Below are positions 1 through 8,359 of a DNA stretch of 64,000 nucleotides, piece after piece. The notes under the pieces are model-generated. The model searched no databases and had not been told where the DNA came from. It saw only the letters and a list, made by a program, of their open reading frames with translations. The stretch spans positions 179,716-243,715 of the forward strand of contig CACCLB010000001.1 in assembly GCA_902546725.1 (NCBI GenBank), written 5' to 3'. Position numbers and translations under genes: made by a program. Positions within the stretch are counted from its first letter, which is position 1. Every line of letters begins with the position of its first letter. This stretch comes from an uncultured Bacteroidota bacterium. GTDB taxonomy: Bacteria; Bacteroidota; Bacteroidia; Flavobacteriales; Flavobacteriaceae.

Positions 1-375
1 TTTGACCCCATTATTTTTTATCATGCTGCTTATCTTTTCTTTTTGATTTTGGCTCGAGACATCATCAAAGATTTAGAAAATTTTAAGGGCGATTGGGTGC
101 AGCGTTATCAAACACTTCCGGTGGTGTTTAACCATCGGACAACAAAGATCTTTATCACAGTCGCGATCTTGTGTACTTTTATCCCCACTTATTTTTTGAT
201 CCAACAGCCTTTGGGTAATATTCACTATTTTTTTTGGGCGAGTATTCCTTTTTTAAGTTTTGTTTTAATCTTTCTATGGCGAGCCCAAACTGAAAAGGCG
301 TACCTTTGGACTCACAATTTTATTAAACTGTGGATATTGATAGGAGTATTGAGTATTGCCTTGATTTATCATTAG
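1..375 (+). CDS. UbiA-family prenyltransferase, C-terminal part (cut by window edge)
   Basis: The reading frame is open from base 1; the listed start at 43 is only an internal TTG. The residues before it (FDPIIFYHAAYLFFLILARD) run straight into RDIIKDLENFKGDWVQRYQTLP. This matches the second Asp-rich motif and following loop of UbiA-type membrane prenyltransferases (RD-IxKDxEDxxGD). About three transmembrane segments follow. The family transfers a polyprenyl chain to an acceptor such as a quinone ring or glycerol phosphate; flavobacterial members next to an RluB-like gene are often annotated as geranylgeranylglycerol-phosphate synthase-like, but the substrate cannot be read here. The gene lies 12 bp before the RluB-like gene on the same strand, so the two are probably co-transcribed. 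Confidence 0.8.
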   Translation, partial: FDPIIFYHAAYLFFLILARDIIKDLENFKGDWVQRYQTLPVVFNHRTTKIFITVAILCTFIPTYFLIQQPLGNIHYFFWASIPFLSFVLIFLWRAQTEKAYLWTHNFIKLWILIGVLSIALIYH

Positions 376-387
376 TAAAGAATCAGA

Positions 388-1155
388 ATGAAACCAAAAA
401 AAGTAGTCTCAGTAGGAAAACCTGTAGAATCCAAAGGCAAGCAAAAAGAAACCATTAGACTGAACAAATTTCTGTCAAATGCGGGAATATGTTCTCGGCG
501 TGAAGCCGATGAAAACATCAAAATGGGCTTGGTGCACGTCAACGGAAAAGTGGTTACGGAAATGGGATTTCAAGTAGCTGCAACCGATGAGGTCAAATTT
601 GATGGCGCACGAATTCAAAAAACAGCTCCGGTTTACATCTTATTGAACAAGCCAAAAGGATTTGTTGCTACAGCACAAGGTGGGATCATCAAAAAGTCTG
701 TACAGGAGCTCATACGTACTGCTGCAAAGACTAAAATACCGCCCATAGGAGATATGGGAAGACCCATGACAGGTCTTTTGTTTTTCACCAATGACGAGCC
801 CCTGAGAAAAAAATTGGGTCAATCCTCATCCATTCCCATGGTTTATCAAGTAATACTGGATAAAAACGTCACCGCCGAAATGATGAAGCAGTTAAAAAAA
901 GGACAGCTTATTTTTGATAAAGAAGCCAAGATCAATATCATCAGCCATCTGGACGGGAAATCTAAAAACGAAGTAGGTATAGAAGTACATTCTTTAAGTC
1001 CTGCAGCTTTAGTCAAGCTTTTTGAAGCGGTAGGTTTAAAGGTGATTCAGATGGATCGCGTTACTTTTGGAGGGATGACTAAAAAAGACCTACCGAGAGG
1101 AAATTGGAGAAAACTCAGTGCTAAAGAAGTTGGGTTTTTGAAAATGCTCCCCTAA
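388..1155 (+). CDS. RluB/RsuA-family protein lacking the catalytic Asp
   Basis: The 255-aa protein has an S4 RNA-binding domain (about residues 23-60, RLNKFLSNAGICSRREAD) and then a pseudouridine-synthase fold (LLNKPKGF near 86-92, TGLLFFTND near 128-136, DRVTFGGMTKKDLPRG near the end). The family catalytic segment G-R-L-D-R reads G-D-M-G-R here, so Gly124 sits where the nucleophilic Asp belongs. The usual GKNRIVRRIF segment reads LSPAALVKLF near 203-212, so a second active-site motif is also lost. The fold and S4 domain look intact and the frame is open. It is most likely a non-catalytic paralogue that binds rRNA or ribosomes. The 3' end overlaps the convergent gene on the minus strand by 66 bp. 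Confidence 0.85.
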   Translation: MKPKKVVSVGKPVESKGKQKETIRLNKFLSNAGICSRREADENIKMGLVHVNGKVVTEMGFQVAATDEVKFDGARIQKTAPVYILLNKPKGFVATAQGGIIKKSVQELIRTAAKTKIPPIGDMGRPMTGLLFFTNDEPLRKKLGQSSSIPMVYQVILDKNVTAEMMKQLKKGQLIFDKEAKINIISHLDGKSKNEVGIEVHSLSPAALVKLFEAVGLKVIQMDRVTFGGMTKKDLPRGNWRKLSAKEVGFLKMLP

Positions 1156-2448
1156 AGGTTCTTTGACCAACTCCCAAATAAAGGTTCCGTATACGACAAG
1201 ATAAGCTACAAACTGTAGGTAGGGATTCTCTGCGAAGCCCTCAGCTCCATAGGCATTATAACTCCAAAACACAGTTAAACTCCAGACAAGAGGGTAGGCA
1301 TAGCCGGTTAAAATCCCTAAAAAGACCAGGTTGATGATATACCATGGATGGACTGTGGTAGCTATAAAGAAATAGCAACTCAATAAAAACAGCATACTTT
1401 TAAGTAGTGATGCGGGTGTTCTGTTTGACCTTAAAAAGCTAAAAACTAAGACAAAACCAGCAACGACAAACGGAGTAATTTCACCCAATTGACGAATGAT
1501 ATTATAGCCTTTTAGTTGATATCCTAGAGCACGAACAATATTGTATAAACTACCATTAAATTCAAAAGTGGTAAACCACAAATCAACAGTTTCCACATAT
1601 CGACTCGGCATACTTCCTTCCCAATATGGCAGCCAAAAACAGGCAGAACACAGCGCTGTTGAAAGGCAAAAAAGACTGAATTTTTTCCATCCTAAGTATT
1701 TGTAAAAAAGAGGAATAAAAAGCAATGGTAGTAATTTGATCGCTATGGCAATCCCCATAAAAAGACCTCCAAACAGACTTCTTCTTTGGACTAAGTACAC
1801 AAGACTGATCAGAGTAAAGCAGACCATCAATCCTTCACCATGAAGGTTGCCAATACCTTCTATAATAAGCAATGGATTTAAAAAATACCAAGCAATATAG
1901 GCAGGGTCAAGTTTGAGTTGTTTCAGCAGAGAGATGCCTACAAATACTATAAGAAGATCTGCAATCAAGTAAATGAACCGAATTAACACGATGGGGTCCA
2001 TCAGCTGATCTTGATTGAATAGTGCAGCAAGTTTAAATAGCTGTTGACTGGCAGGGGGGTAGTTGGAAAAGTTTCCTGCGCTCAACGTCCCCATTTTTTC
2101 AACAAGTAAACGCGCATCTGGAAAGCCAACGAGGTCAATTAATTTATTTGGGGTGTATAGATAGGGATTGATACCGAGTTGTTGAACATGACCATCCCAA
2201 AGAAAACGATAAAAATCTTGTGACAATTCGGGTAAGTGGAAGCTAAAACACAGACGGGCTAATATCCCAATTAGCAATATACCAGCCAGACTGTTAAAAT
2301 TCCTAATCCAAAACCAGAGCAGTACAAAAATACCCGAATACAGACTGAGCAATACGACAGTATCACTTCGTTTTACTCCATCGGACAGCATAAAAAATCC
2401 TGTTAGGATGAGTAAGGGGAGTAGTAATCGGAGAGCAGCTGCTAGCAT
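1090..2448 (-). CDS. GT-C type membrane glycosyltransferase (GT87/mannosyltransferase-like)
   Basis: The 452-aa integral membrane protein has about ten to twelve hydrophobic segments. The first large loop carries SQDFYRFLWDGHVQQLGINP, the acidic D-F-Y-R-x-x-W-D-G motif seen in polyprenyl-phosphate-sugar dependent GT-C enzymes, and NYPPASQQLF follows. Enzymes of this type transfer a sugar from a lipid-phosphate donor on the outer face of the membrane. It directly abuts the processive GT2 gene upstream (stop and start adjacent) and is co-oriented with the polyprenyl-phosphate GT2 gene beyond that, so the three look like one glycan or glycolipid module. The donor and acceptor are unknown. The last 21 residues overlap the end of the convergent RluB-like gene. 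Confidence 0.8.
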   Translation of the reverse strand: MLAAALRLLLPLLILTGFFMLSDGVKRSDTVVLLSLYSGIFVLLWFWIRNFNSLAGILLIGILARLCFSFHLPELSQDFYRFLWDGHVQQLGINPYLYTPNKLIDLVGFPDARLLVEKMGTLSAGNFSNYPPASQQLFKLAALFNQDQLMDPIVLIRFIYLIADLLIVFVGISLLKQLKLDPAYIAWYFLNPLLIIEGIGNLHGEGLMVCFTLISLVYLVQRRSLFGGLFMGIAIAIKLLPLLFIPLFYKYLGWKKFSLFCLSTALCSACFWLPYWEGSMPSRYVETVDLWFTTFEFNGSLYNIVRALGYQLKGYNIIRQLGEITPFVVAGFVLVFSFLRSNRTPASLLKSMLFLLSCYFFIATTVHPWYIINLVFLGILTGYAYPLVWSLTVFWSYNAYGAEGFAENPYLQFVAYLVVYGTFIWELVKEPLGEHFQKPNFFSTEFSPISSR

Positions 2449-3957
2449 TTATCGACTTTGTCTTAGGCCAAATATAGAAATACTGCTGAATCCAATAAAG
2501 AGTAAAAGATGAAAAGGGAATAACCAAAATTCGCCAGCAGCTCTTAATTCAAAAGCACTGTAAAGTCCAAATAAAAAGTAAAACGCAAAAATGACCTCAA
2601 TAAAGGTATAGATAGAAGTTTTTTTAACTCGGTATTTGTTTTGTCTTACAGTTTTATCATTAGTATTTAGATTGAACTTTGGAGTTCGTATAAAAGGACT
2701 TTTTATGCCCAAATGCCCTTCTAAAACCGCTACTGAATTGTGAATTGAAAATCCAATTACAAGGCAATAAAACAAAAGGAATCTTCGAGTGTAATGAAAA
2801 AAGGAAGCTATACCCGAGCCGAATACGGTTCGATGAACAAACCAATAGCAAGTGTAAAAGATGAGGGTACTTAAAATAAATAAACCACTCAAATCAAAGA
2901 GTAGGCTTAGAGAGTCAAACTTTGATTTGATAAATAAAACGGGAACGCTTAAAAGGGAGACGATAAGCACATTAAAAAACATGGTGCTGTTGAGCAAATG
3001 AACTGCTGCGTTGAATTTAACCTTCCATGAGAGGTTTTTGGACTTCATCACCCGACCGATCATTTTTTGAAAATTTTCAGCCCCTCCTTTGTTCCAACGG
3101 AATTGCTGAGACCGTATGGCGTCAAGTGTAATAGGCAGTTCTGCAGGGGTTACAACTTCATCTAAATACACAAATTTCCAATTTTTTAACTGGGCTCTGT
3201 AACTTAAGTCCAAGTCCTCTGTCAGTGTATCACCTTCCCAATTCCCCGCATCGAGTATGCAGGACTTACGCCATACACCAGCCGTACCGTTAAAGTTGAT
3301 AAAATACTGCTGCTGGTTGCGACCAATTTGTTCCAATAAAAAATGGGCGTCAAGGGCAAAGGCTTGAACCGAAGTCCAAGGGGAGTAAGTTCTGTTAAGA
3401 TGTCCCCAGCGGGTTTGAACAACGCCAACTTTAGCGTTTTCAAACTGTGGAACGGTCTTGTAAAGCCAATCGCTCTCGGGTAAAAAGTCTGAGTCAAAAA
3501 TGGCGATCAATTCACCACTGGCAGTTTTTAGGCCTTCTTTAAGTGCCCCTGCTTTAAACCCCTTGCGTTCTTTGCGATGAATATGAATGATGGGAATTCC
3601 CTTTGCTTGATATGCCCTAACTAGTTTTTGGGTCAGTTCCAATGACTCGTCAGCGGAATCATCCAAGACCTGAATTTGAAGTTTGTCTTTGGGATAGTCT
3701 AATGCGGTAATGCATTCTAACAAACGTTCAACGACGTACAATTCATTGTAGAGTGGCAATTGAACGGTCACTTTTGGCCAGCCAGCTTTGGGTTCTGTTG
3801 TATTTAGGGCTTGTTTATTTTTTAGATATTTTAAAAAATAACGCAGCATATTCAGCTGTGTTAAACTGTAAATTAAAATGAGTATAAGACTTAAGCTGTA
3901 AACAGCCAAAGTGGAGTAGGTCAAAAAATCCAATAAGCTATTTGCTATTATTTCCAT
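2449..3957 (-). CDS. Membrane GT2 glycosyltransferase, cellulose-synthase/CslA-like
   Basis: This is a family 2 glycosyltransferase with an N-terminal membrane anchor, a GT-A domain and four or five C-terminal membrane segments. Visible signatures are QVLDDSADES (nucleotide binding), IFDSDFLPESDWL (D-x-D), TEDLDLSYRAQ (base region) and QQFRWNKGG (Q-x-x-R-W), which together mark processive or CslA/glucomannan-synthase-like enzymes. The ORF opens at 3984, but a start at 3957 (MEIIANSLLDF) cuts the overlap with the upstream gene from 37 to 10 bp and is preferred. It probably makes or extends a beta-linked sugar chain at the membrane together with the flanking GT2 and GT-C genes. The sugar specificity cannot be told. 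Confidence 0.85.
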   Translation of the reverse strand: MEIIANSLLDFLTYSTLAVYSLSLILILIYSLTQLNMLRYFLKYLKNKQALNTTEPKAGWPKVTVQLPLYNELYVVERLLECITALDYPKDKLQIQVLDDSADESLELTQKLVRAYQAKGIPIIHIHRKERKGFKAGALKEGLKTASGELIAIFDSDFLPESDWLYKTVPQFENAKVGVVQTRWGHLNRTYSPWTSVQAFALDAHFLLEQIGRNQQQYFINFNGTAGVWRKSCILDAGNWEGDTLTEDLDLSYRAQLKNWKFVYLDEVVTPAELPITLDAIRSQQFRWNKGGAENFQKMIGRVMKSKNLSWKVKFNAAVHLLNSTMFFNVLIVSLLSVPVLFIKSKFDSLSLLFDLSGLFILSTLIFYTCYWFVHRTVFGSGIASFFHYTRRFLLFYCLVIGFSIHNSVAVLEGHLGIKSPFIRTPKFNLNTNDKTVRQNKYRVKKTSIYTFIEVIFAFYFLFGLYSAFELRAAGEFWLFPFHLLLFIGFSSISIFGLRQSR

Positions 3958-4640
3958 CCTGAAAAATAAAAACTTCCAATCCAACCTAAAATTTTATAGC
4001 CTGCCATAAAAGTTCCCTTGACCGAACCAGAGACTTTTGAGATTCCGATACGCTTACGGTAACTAACTGGCAGTTCAATGTAGGGAATCTTTCTTCTTAA
4101 AACCTTGAGTTGCATTTCTACTGTCCAACCGTAGGTTTTGTCTTGCATTTCAAGACTTTGAAGTGTTTCCCAACGAATGGCTCTAAAGGGACCCAAGTCG
4201 GTAAATCGGCTGTTGTAGAGCCAGCGCATCAAAAGGCAGGCTAGCCAATTGCCAAAATGTTGTTGTGGGGTTAGAGACCCCTTTTCTCGAAGTGATTTCA
4301 CTCGAGCACCCAGCACAAAGTCAACATCATCCTTTTGTAAGGGAGCTACTAGTTGATCCAATTCTTCTGGATGGTCGGAATAATCACCGTCCAAAAAAAC
4401 GACCAGTTCAGGAGGGTTATTTTCTAAATACTCCATTCCTTTTAGGCAGGCATAACCGTAACCTTTTCGTGCCTCGTATAGCACTGTAGCTCCGTTTGTT
4501 TTTGCTATTTCAGTAGTTTGATCAGTTGAACCGTTGTCAATAACTACAACCTCTGTGACACTGCTTGGGAGTGCTTTTAGCACCTGAGCAATAGAGGGTG
4601 CTTCATTGTATGCAGGAATTAGAACTGCGATGCTATTCAT
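3948..4640 (-). CDS. GT2 glycosyltransferase, polyprenyl/dolichyl-phosphate sugar synthase-like
   Basis: The protein is about 230 aa when started at MNSIAVLIPAYNEA (4640); the ORF track adds six upstream residues. GT-A signatures are visible: IPAYNEAPSIAQVL, VVIDNGSTDQT, VVFLDGDYSDHPEEL (D-x-D), GARVKSLREKGSLTPQQHFGN and TDLGPFRAI. These resemble enzymes that charge polyprenyl phosphate with glucose or mannose. It has no long C-terminal membrane domain. The product would be the natural donor for the GT-C enzyme two genes downstream, which supports a three-gene donor/polymerase/transferase module; this is inference from context. Confidence 0.8.
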   Translation of the reverse strand: MNSIAVLIPAYNEAPSIAQVLKALPSSVTEVVVIDNGSTDQTTEIAKTNGATVLYEARKGYGYACLKGMEYLENNPPELVVFLDGDYSDHPEELDQLVAPLQKDDVDFVLGARVKSLREKGSLTPQQHFGNWLACLLMRWLYNSRFTDLGPFRAIRWETLQSLEMQDKTYGWTVEMQLKVLRRKIPYIELPVSYRKRIGISKVSGSVKGTFMAGYKILGWIGSFYFSGWK

Positions 4641-4679
4641 TGTGGTAAAGATACTCAAACCTAAACGAGTAGGAGGGGT

Positions 4680-6206
4680 TTAGGCATCAACTTCCATTGC
4701 ATTTCCCAAGGGATAGGGAGTACTGTTGATTCGGTTTTCCAAACCGTCGTTTTCTAATTTAAGAACACCTCTAGGACATACGGCTGAACATATCCCACAG
4801 CCTACACAGGAGGAACGCACTATATTTTCTCCTCGTTGTGCATAAGCTCTGACATCAATTCCCATTTCGCAATAGGCAGAACAATTTCCACAAGAAATGC
4901 ATTGCCCTCCATTGGTAGTGATGCGGAAGCGTGAAAACAAACGTTGTTGCAAGCCTAAAATAGCTGCCATCGGGCAGCCAAAACGACACCAAACCCGACT
5001 TCCTAAAAAGGGATAAAAACCTACTCCTAAAACTCCAGAAAAAGCAGCACCTACTCCAAAACCATACCATTTTTGGAAACTGTAACTGTTGAGAAACAGT
5101 ATGTTGTTTTGACCAGAAAACCCTTGAACACAAAGACTGAGGACTAAAATACTGCCCAAGCTAATCAGGGTATATTTGGCGTCCTTTTCCAAACCATTTT
5201 TACTCCAAAAAAACAAAATAAGCATCAGTGCTATAATAAATACGACCACTCCGCTGATAAATTGTGTTCTACTGATCAGACTCAGTTCTGGATTTTGAGT
5301 GATAAAAGACCAGATGGCTGCTATGGTGGTTACTGTGACAAAAACCAGTACGGCGTGAATCATCCAACGCTCCAGTTTCCAAACACTTAATTTTTTACTG
5401 GATAATTGTCTGAAAGGATCCCCCGCTGTTTCTGCCAAACCACCGCATCCGCAAACCCAAGAACAGTACCAACGTTTGCCGTAAAAATAAGTCAGTATGG
5501 GAGAACCGATAAAGATCATCGCCAAGCCAAAAACTAAGAAAAAAAAGCCCAAATTTCCCCCTGTTAGCATATTGGTCAAATGCCATTCGTCTAGGAAGTA
5601 ATAGTTTAATGGCCACATATTTTTTAAGTCCTTTGCAAAATAGGGAGTTTCAGGATTGAGCTTGGCCAATATTTCAGGGATTAAAAAGGCGAAGCACAAC
5701 TGAAAAAATACTACAGACAAGGTTCGGAAGAGCTGGTAGCGATTGCCCCAATACTTCCAAATGAATTTAACTCCAAACAGGATTATGGCAAAAGTATAAA
5801 GGGTGCCGTACATAAACCACTGGGTAGCTGGACTTCCGTTTAAACTCAAACTCAAAGGGTCAAAAAAGGCAACCAATCCCGTGCTTTCGCCTTGAGTATT
5901 AAAGCCCAATACTTCTGGAAACCAGTAAATAGCAATATAAAAAGCCGTAAGTCCCATACCCAAAAGCCAACCTGTGATTCCTCTAGTGGTCAAGGCGCTG
6001 AACCAAACTCCATTGTTTTTGATACCGGAGAGTTGATGTCCGTAGATGGTCTGAAAATAAATTAAACCTCCCAGGGTCATGAGTACAAAACTGACACTCA
6101 GCCAGAGGACTTTATTATCGTATGCGATAAAAAGTGCAGATAATAATAGGGTTAGACCTAAAAGTCCGACACCGATACTGCTTTGTTTTTTCAGGAGATT
6201 CATCAT
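4680..6206 (-). CDS. NapH/YccM-like membrane 4Fe-4S ferredoxin protein
   Basis: The 508-aa membrane protein has about ten hydrophobic segments. Cys motifs face the cytoplasm: WYCSWVCGCGG (about residue 243), CRFGCPMAA (about 415), then two classical 4Fe-4S clusters, CISCGNCSAYCEMG and CVGCGICSAVCPRG. This is the architecture of NapH/RdxA/YccM-type electron-transfer proteins that link quinol to a redox partner. There is no nitrate reductase nearby. Instead the FAD oxidoreductase gene ends 7 bp upstream, so the pair is probably a dedicated electron-transfer unit. Being beside the arsenosugar genes suggests a redox job there (inference). Confidence 0.85.
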   Translation of the reverse strand: MMNLLKKQSSIGVGLLGLTLLLSALFIAYDNKVLWLSVSFVLMTLGGLIYFQTIYGHQLSGIKNNGVWFSALTTRGITGWLLGMGLTAFYIAIYWFPEVLGFNTQGESTGLVAFFDPLSLSLNGSPATQWFMYGTLYTFAIILFGVKFIWKYWGNRYQLFRTLSVVFFQLCFAFLIPEILAKLNPETPYFAKDLKNMWPLNYYFLDEWHLTNMLTGGNLGFFFLVFGLAMIFIGSPILTYFYGKRWYCSWVCGCGGLAETAGDPFRQLSSKKLSVWKLERWMIHAVLVFVTVTTIAAIWSFITQNPELSLISRTQFISGVVVFIIALMLILFFWSKNGLEKDAKYTLISLGSILVLSLCVQGFSGQNNILFLNSYSFQKWYGFGVGAAFSGVLGVGFYPFLGSRVWCRFGCPMAAILGLQQRLFSRFRITTNGGQCISCGNCSAYCEMGIDVRAYAQRGENIVRSSCVGCGICSAVCPRGVLKLENDGLENRINSTPYPLGNAMEVDA

Positions 6207-6213
6207 TAGTTTT

Positions 6214-7560
6214 TTATTGGTTTAAGGCAAAGCTTGATTTTTTTAATTCCCATTTACTTTGAATTTCAGCCTGATAAGTTGGACTGAATTCTGGATCGAA
6301 AAAGGACTGCCCCAATGTTTTGACCACTTCATTCATCAGTGTGGGTTTGCAAAGCCAACGGTCAAAATATTCATGTCTAAGTCGGATTCCGAGACTTACA
6401 ATCCCTTTAAAATAAAGATTTTGTGGATCAAAACTCAAACGTAAGCTGCAGTTTTTATGGGGGTGTTGCCAAAAGACTTGTGCTTCCTTTTTGGAATCGG
6501 GTGAGGGACTTACCTGACCATAGGTCTGGTAATCTATATCAAAAAACTTGGCTGAATTAAACCAAGGTCCAGGTTGGTATGAAGTCTTAACCGAGGTCAG
6601 CGTTTGGGCAAGAGTCTCCCCCATGATTCGTCCAGTATACCAAACGGCCTCTACAGCCTGACGTCCGGGTAATGGTTCCAATTGTTCGGCACAATCACCT
6701 ACTGCATAGATATTAGGAAGATTGGTTTCTAAAAAGCGGTTTATTCGTATTCCTTTACCCAAATCCAAACCACTTCCTTTTAAAAAGTCAATATTAGGGG
6801 AGACCCCAACGGCTAGACCGACCCATTCGCAGGGGAGTGTTGCTCCTTTTGAAGTTTGTACTTGTGCTACTCTGCCGTTTGCATCTCCTTGAATGGATTT
6901 CAATTCGGTGGATAGGTGTAATTCAATACCATGCGACCGAATATGACAGTTGATGAGTTCTGATTCTTCAGCAGGCAGTACGGTATTCCAAAAGCTGGAT
7001 TCACGAACTAAAAAGTGGACTTTTTTCCCTCTACTGTGGAGCATTTCGGCAAGTTCAATACCAATCAATCCACCACCAACTACAGTTGCGCTTTGGGTGC
7101 TGTCTGTCCAAGCTTCGAGGCTGTCCAAGTCTTTTTTGTGATAAAGTCCTTGTACGGCTTTGAGGTCTTCACCGAGCCAACCCAGTTTATTGGGTTTGGA
7201 ACCGCATGCTAAAACCAGGCGGTCATAGGAGAGACTGCTTCCGTCCTCAAAGTGCAATAATTGTTTTTCAGCATCGAGTTGATTGACCCTTTTTTGAACC
7301 AATTCAATATTATTTTGCTCCCAAAAAGTGTTTTCGTAGGGTTGGGTATGTTCAAATTTTAGATGTCCCATATAGACATACATTAGTGCTGTACGTGAAA
7401 AAAAGTAAGGACTTTCTTCGGAGATGACTGTAATGGGTAGGGCGCTATTTTTTCTCAGATGACGAGCTGCAGTGATTCCAGAAACTCCGTTGCCTAAAAT
7501 GACGATAGCTTTATTGCTGGACTCTTTTCCCATTTCACTAAGGTACTGTTTTTGACTCAA
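6214..7560 (-). CDS. FAD-dependent NAD(P)H oxidoreductase (rubredoxin/nitrite reductase-like)
   Basis: The 448-aa protein has a two-dinucleotide-fold layout. IVILGNGVSGITAARHL at the N-terminus binds FAD, SATVVGGGLIGIELAEML near residue 160 binds NAD(P)H, and PNIYAVGDCAEQ near 285 is the second FAD motif. It lacks the redox-active Cys pair of disulfide reductases, so it fits the class that feeds electrons to rubredoxins or ferredoxins. It is transcribed with the NapH-like 4Fe-4S gene 7 bp downstream. The partner is probably that membrane ferredoxin. The true acceptor, and any link to arsenic redox chemistry, are unproven. Confidence 0.85.
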   Translation of the reverse strand: MSQKQYLSEMGKESSNKAIVILGNGVSGITAARHLRKNSALPITVISEESPYFFSRTALMYVYMGHLKFEHTQPYENTFWEQNNIELVQKRVNQLDAEKQLLHFEDGSSLSYDRLVLACGSKPNKLGWLGEDLKAVQGLYHKKDLDSLEAWTDSTQSATVVGGGLIGIELAEMLHSRGKKVHFLVRESSFWNTVLPAEESELINCHIRSHGIELHLSTELKSIQGDANGRVAQVQTSKGATLPCEWVGLAVGVSPNIDFLKGSGLDLGKGIRINRFLETNLPNIYAVGDCAEQLEPLPGRQAVEAVWYTGRIMGETLAQTLTSVKTSYQPGPWFNSAKFFDIDYQTYGQVSPSPDSKKEAQVFWQHPHKNCSLRLSFDPQNLYFKGIVSLGIRLRHEYFDRWLCKPTLMNEVVKTLGQSFFDPEFSPTYQAEIQSKWELKKSSFALNQ

Positions 7561-7652
7561 AAATTTTATTTGTACCTTCAGATTAATAAAGAATAGTTGA
7601 TGAGAATTGCCCCTTCTTTAATGACTTTTTTAGCATCTTATTTTTTTGTTAG

Positions 7653-8120
7653 ATGACTCGAACTCCAAACAATTCCTGGGTTGAAGTGAGTGGTTTTTTA
7701 AAAACTACTGAGGTCAATGTATGGCAACTGTTGACGGATCCCCAATTAACAGAGCAGTACATGTACAACTGTCAACTTCACTCTGAATGGAAGTTAGGAG
7801 CTGAGGCTGTTTGGAAAGCTCAAGATGAAAGTGGAAAATGGGTTGATCATGTGAAAGCTCAAGTACTCGTTTACGAACCCTATCGTCATCTAGCCTTTAC
7901 CATATTTCATCAGGCGACGGATAAAAGGCCAGAAGTACAGTCTGAATTGCATTATACCTTGGAACCCAAAACGGATGGAGTTCGCCTAAGCATCAAGCAA
8001 GGTGATTTTGCCCTTTTAAATTTAGGAGAAGAGTTGTTTGAACGCTGCCAACAAGGCTGGGAATACGTCATGCCACAATTGCTTAAAACTGGAGAAGCCC
8101 TTTTTGAAAAGCCAACTTAA
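7653..8120 (+). CDS. SRPBCC/AHSA1-like domain protein
   Basis: The 155-aa single-domain protein looks like the START/Bet v1-like SRPBCC fold. An N-terminal strand (WVEVSGFLKT) leads to VWQLLTDPQLTEQYM, then WKLGAEAVW, a central YEPYRHLAFTIFH and a long C-terminal helix starting near GEELFERCQQGWEYVMPQL. Members bind hydrophobic ligands or act as Hsp90 co-chaperone-like proteins. No ligand can be inferred here. It is divergent from the FAD oxidoreductase gene across a 92-bp gap and is not obviously part of the arsenosugar operon. Confidence 0.75.
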   Translation: MTRTPNNSWVEVSGFLKTTEVNVWQLLTDPQLTEQYMYNCQLHSEWKLGAEAVWKAQDESGKWVDHVKAQVLVYEPYRHLAFTIFHQATDKRPEVQSELHYTLEPKTDGVRLSIKQGDFALLNLGEELFERCQQGWEYVMPQLLKTGEALFEKPT

Positions 8121-8167
8121 ATACTCAGTGACTTAAAAACTTAAATTTTAACCCAAATCCAACCCCT

Positions 8168-8359
8168 ATGATTTACCTACTCTATGTTATTTTCTTTATC
8201 TGCTGTTTTATCATTTTCAATCGAATTCTGAAAGAGTTTTACGATAGTTTTGATTGGTTTTCTGCAGCCCTTTATGGATTGATTTTTCTTATTTCCTGTG
8301 CCTTACTTTGGATCTTTATTTTTGGAATTTATTATTGGATAATCGGTAAGGTGACTTAG
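8168..8359 (+). CDS. Small two-helix membrane protein (hypothetical)
   Basis: The 63-aa ORF consists of two hydrophobic helices (IYLLYVIFFICCFIIF and LYGLIFLISCALLWIFIFGIYY) around a short acidic turn (KEFYDSFDWF). It follows the SRPBCC gene on the same strand by 47 bp, and its stop overlaps the stop of the convergent glycosyltransferase. No family was recognised. Amphipathic spacing and codon use look like a genuine small membrane protein, but its short length leaves real doubt. Confidence 0.5.
   Translation: MIYLLYVIFFICCFIIFNRILKEFYDSFDWFSAALYGLIFLISCALLWIFIFGIYYWIIGKVT

Noticed and set aside
4680-6206. NapH of a periplasmic nitrate reductase
   Set aside because: No napA, napB, napC or napG lies in the region; only the general ferredoxin-membrane architecture is shared.
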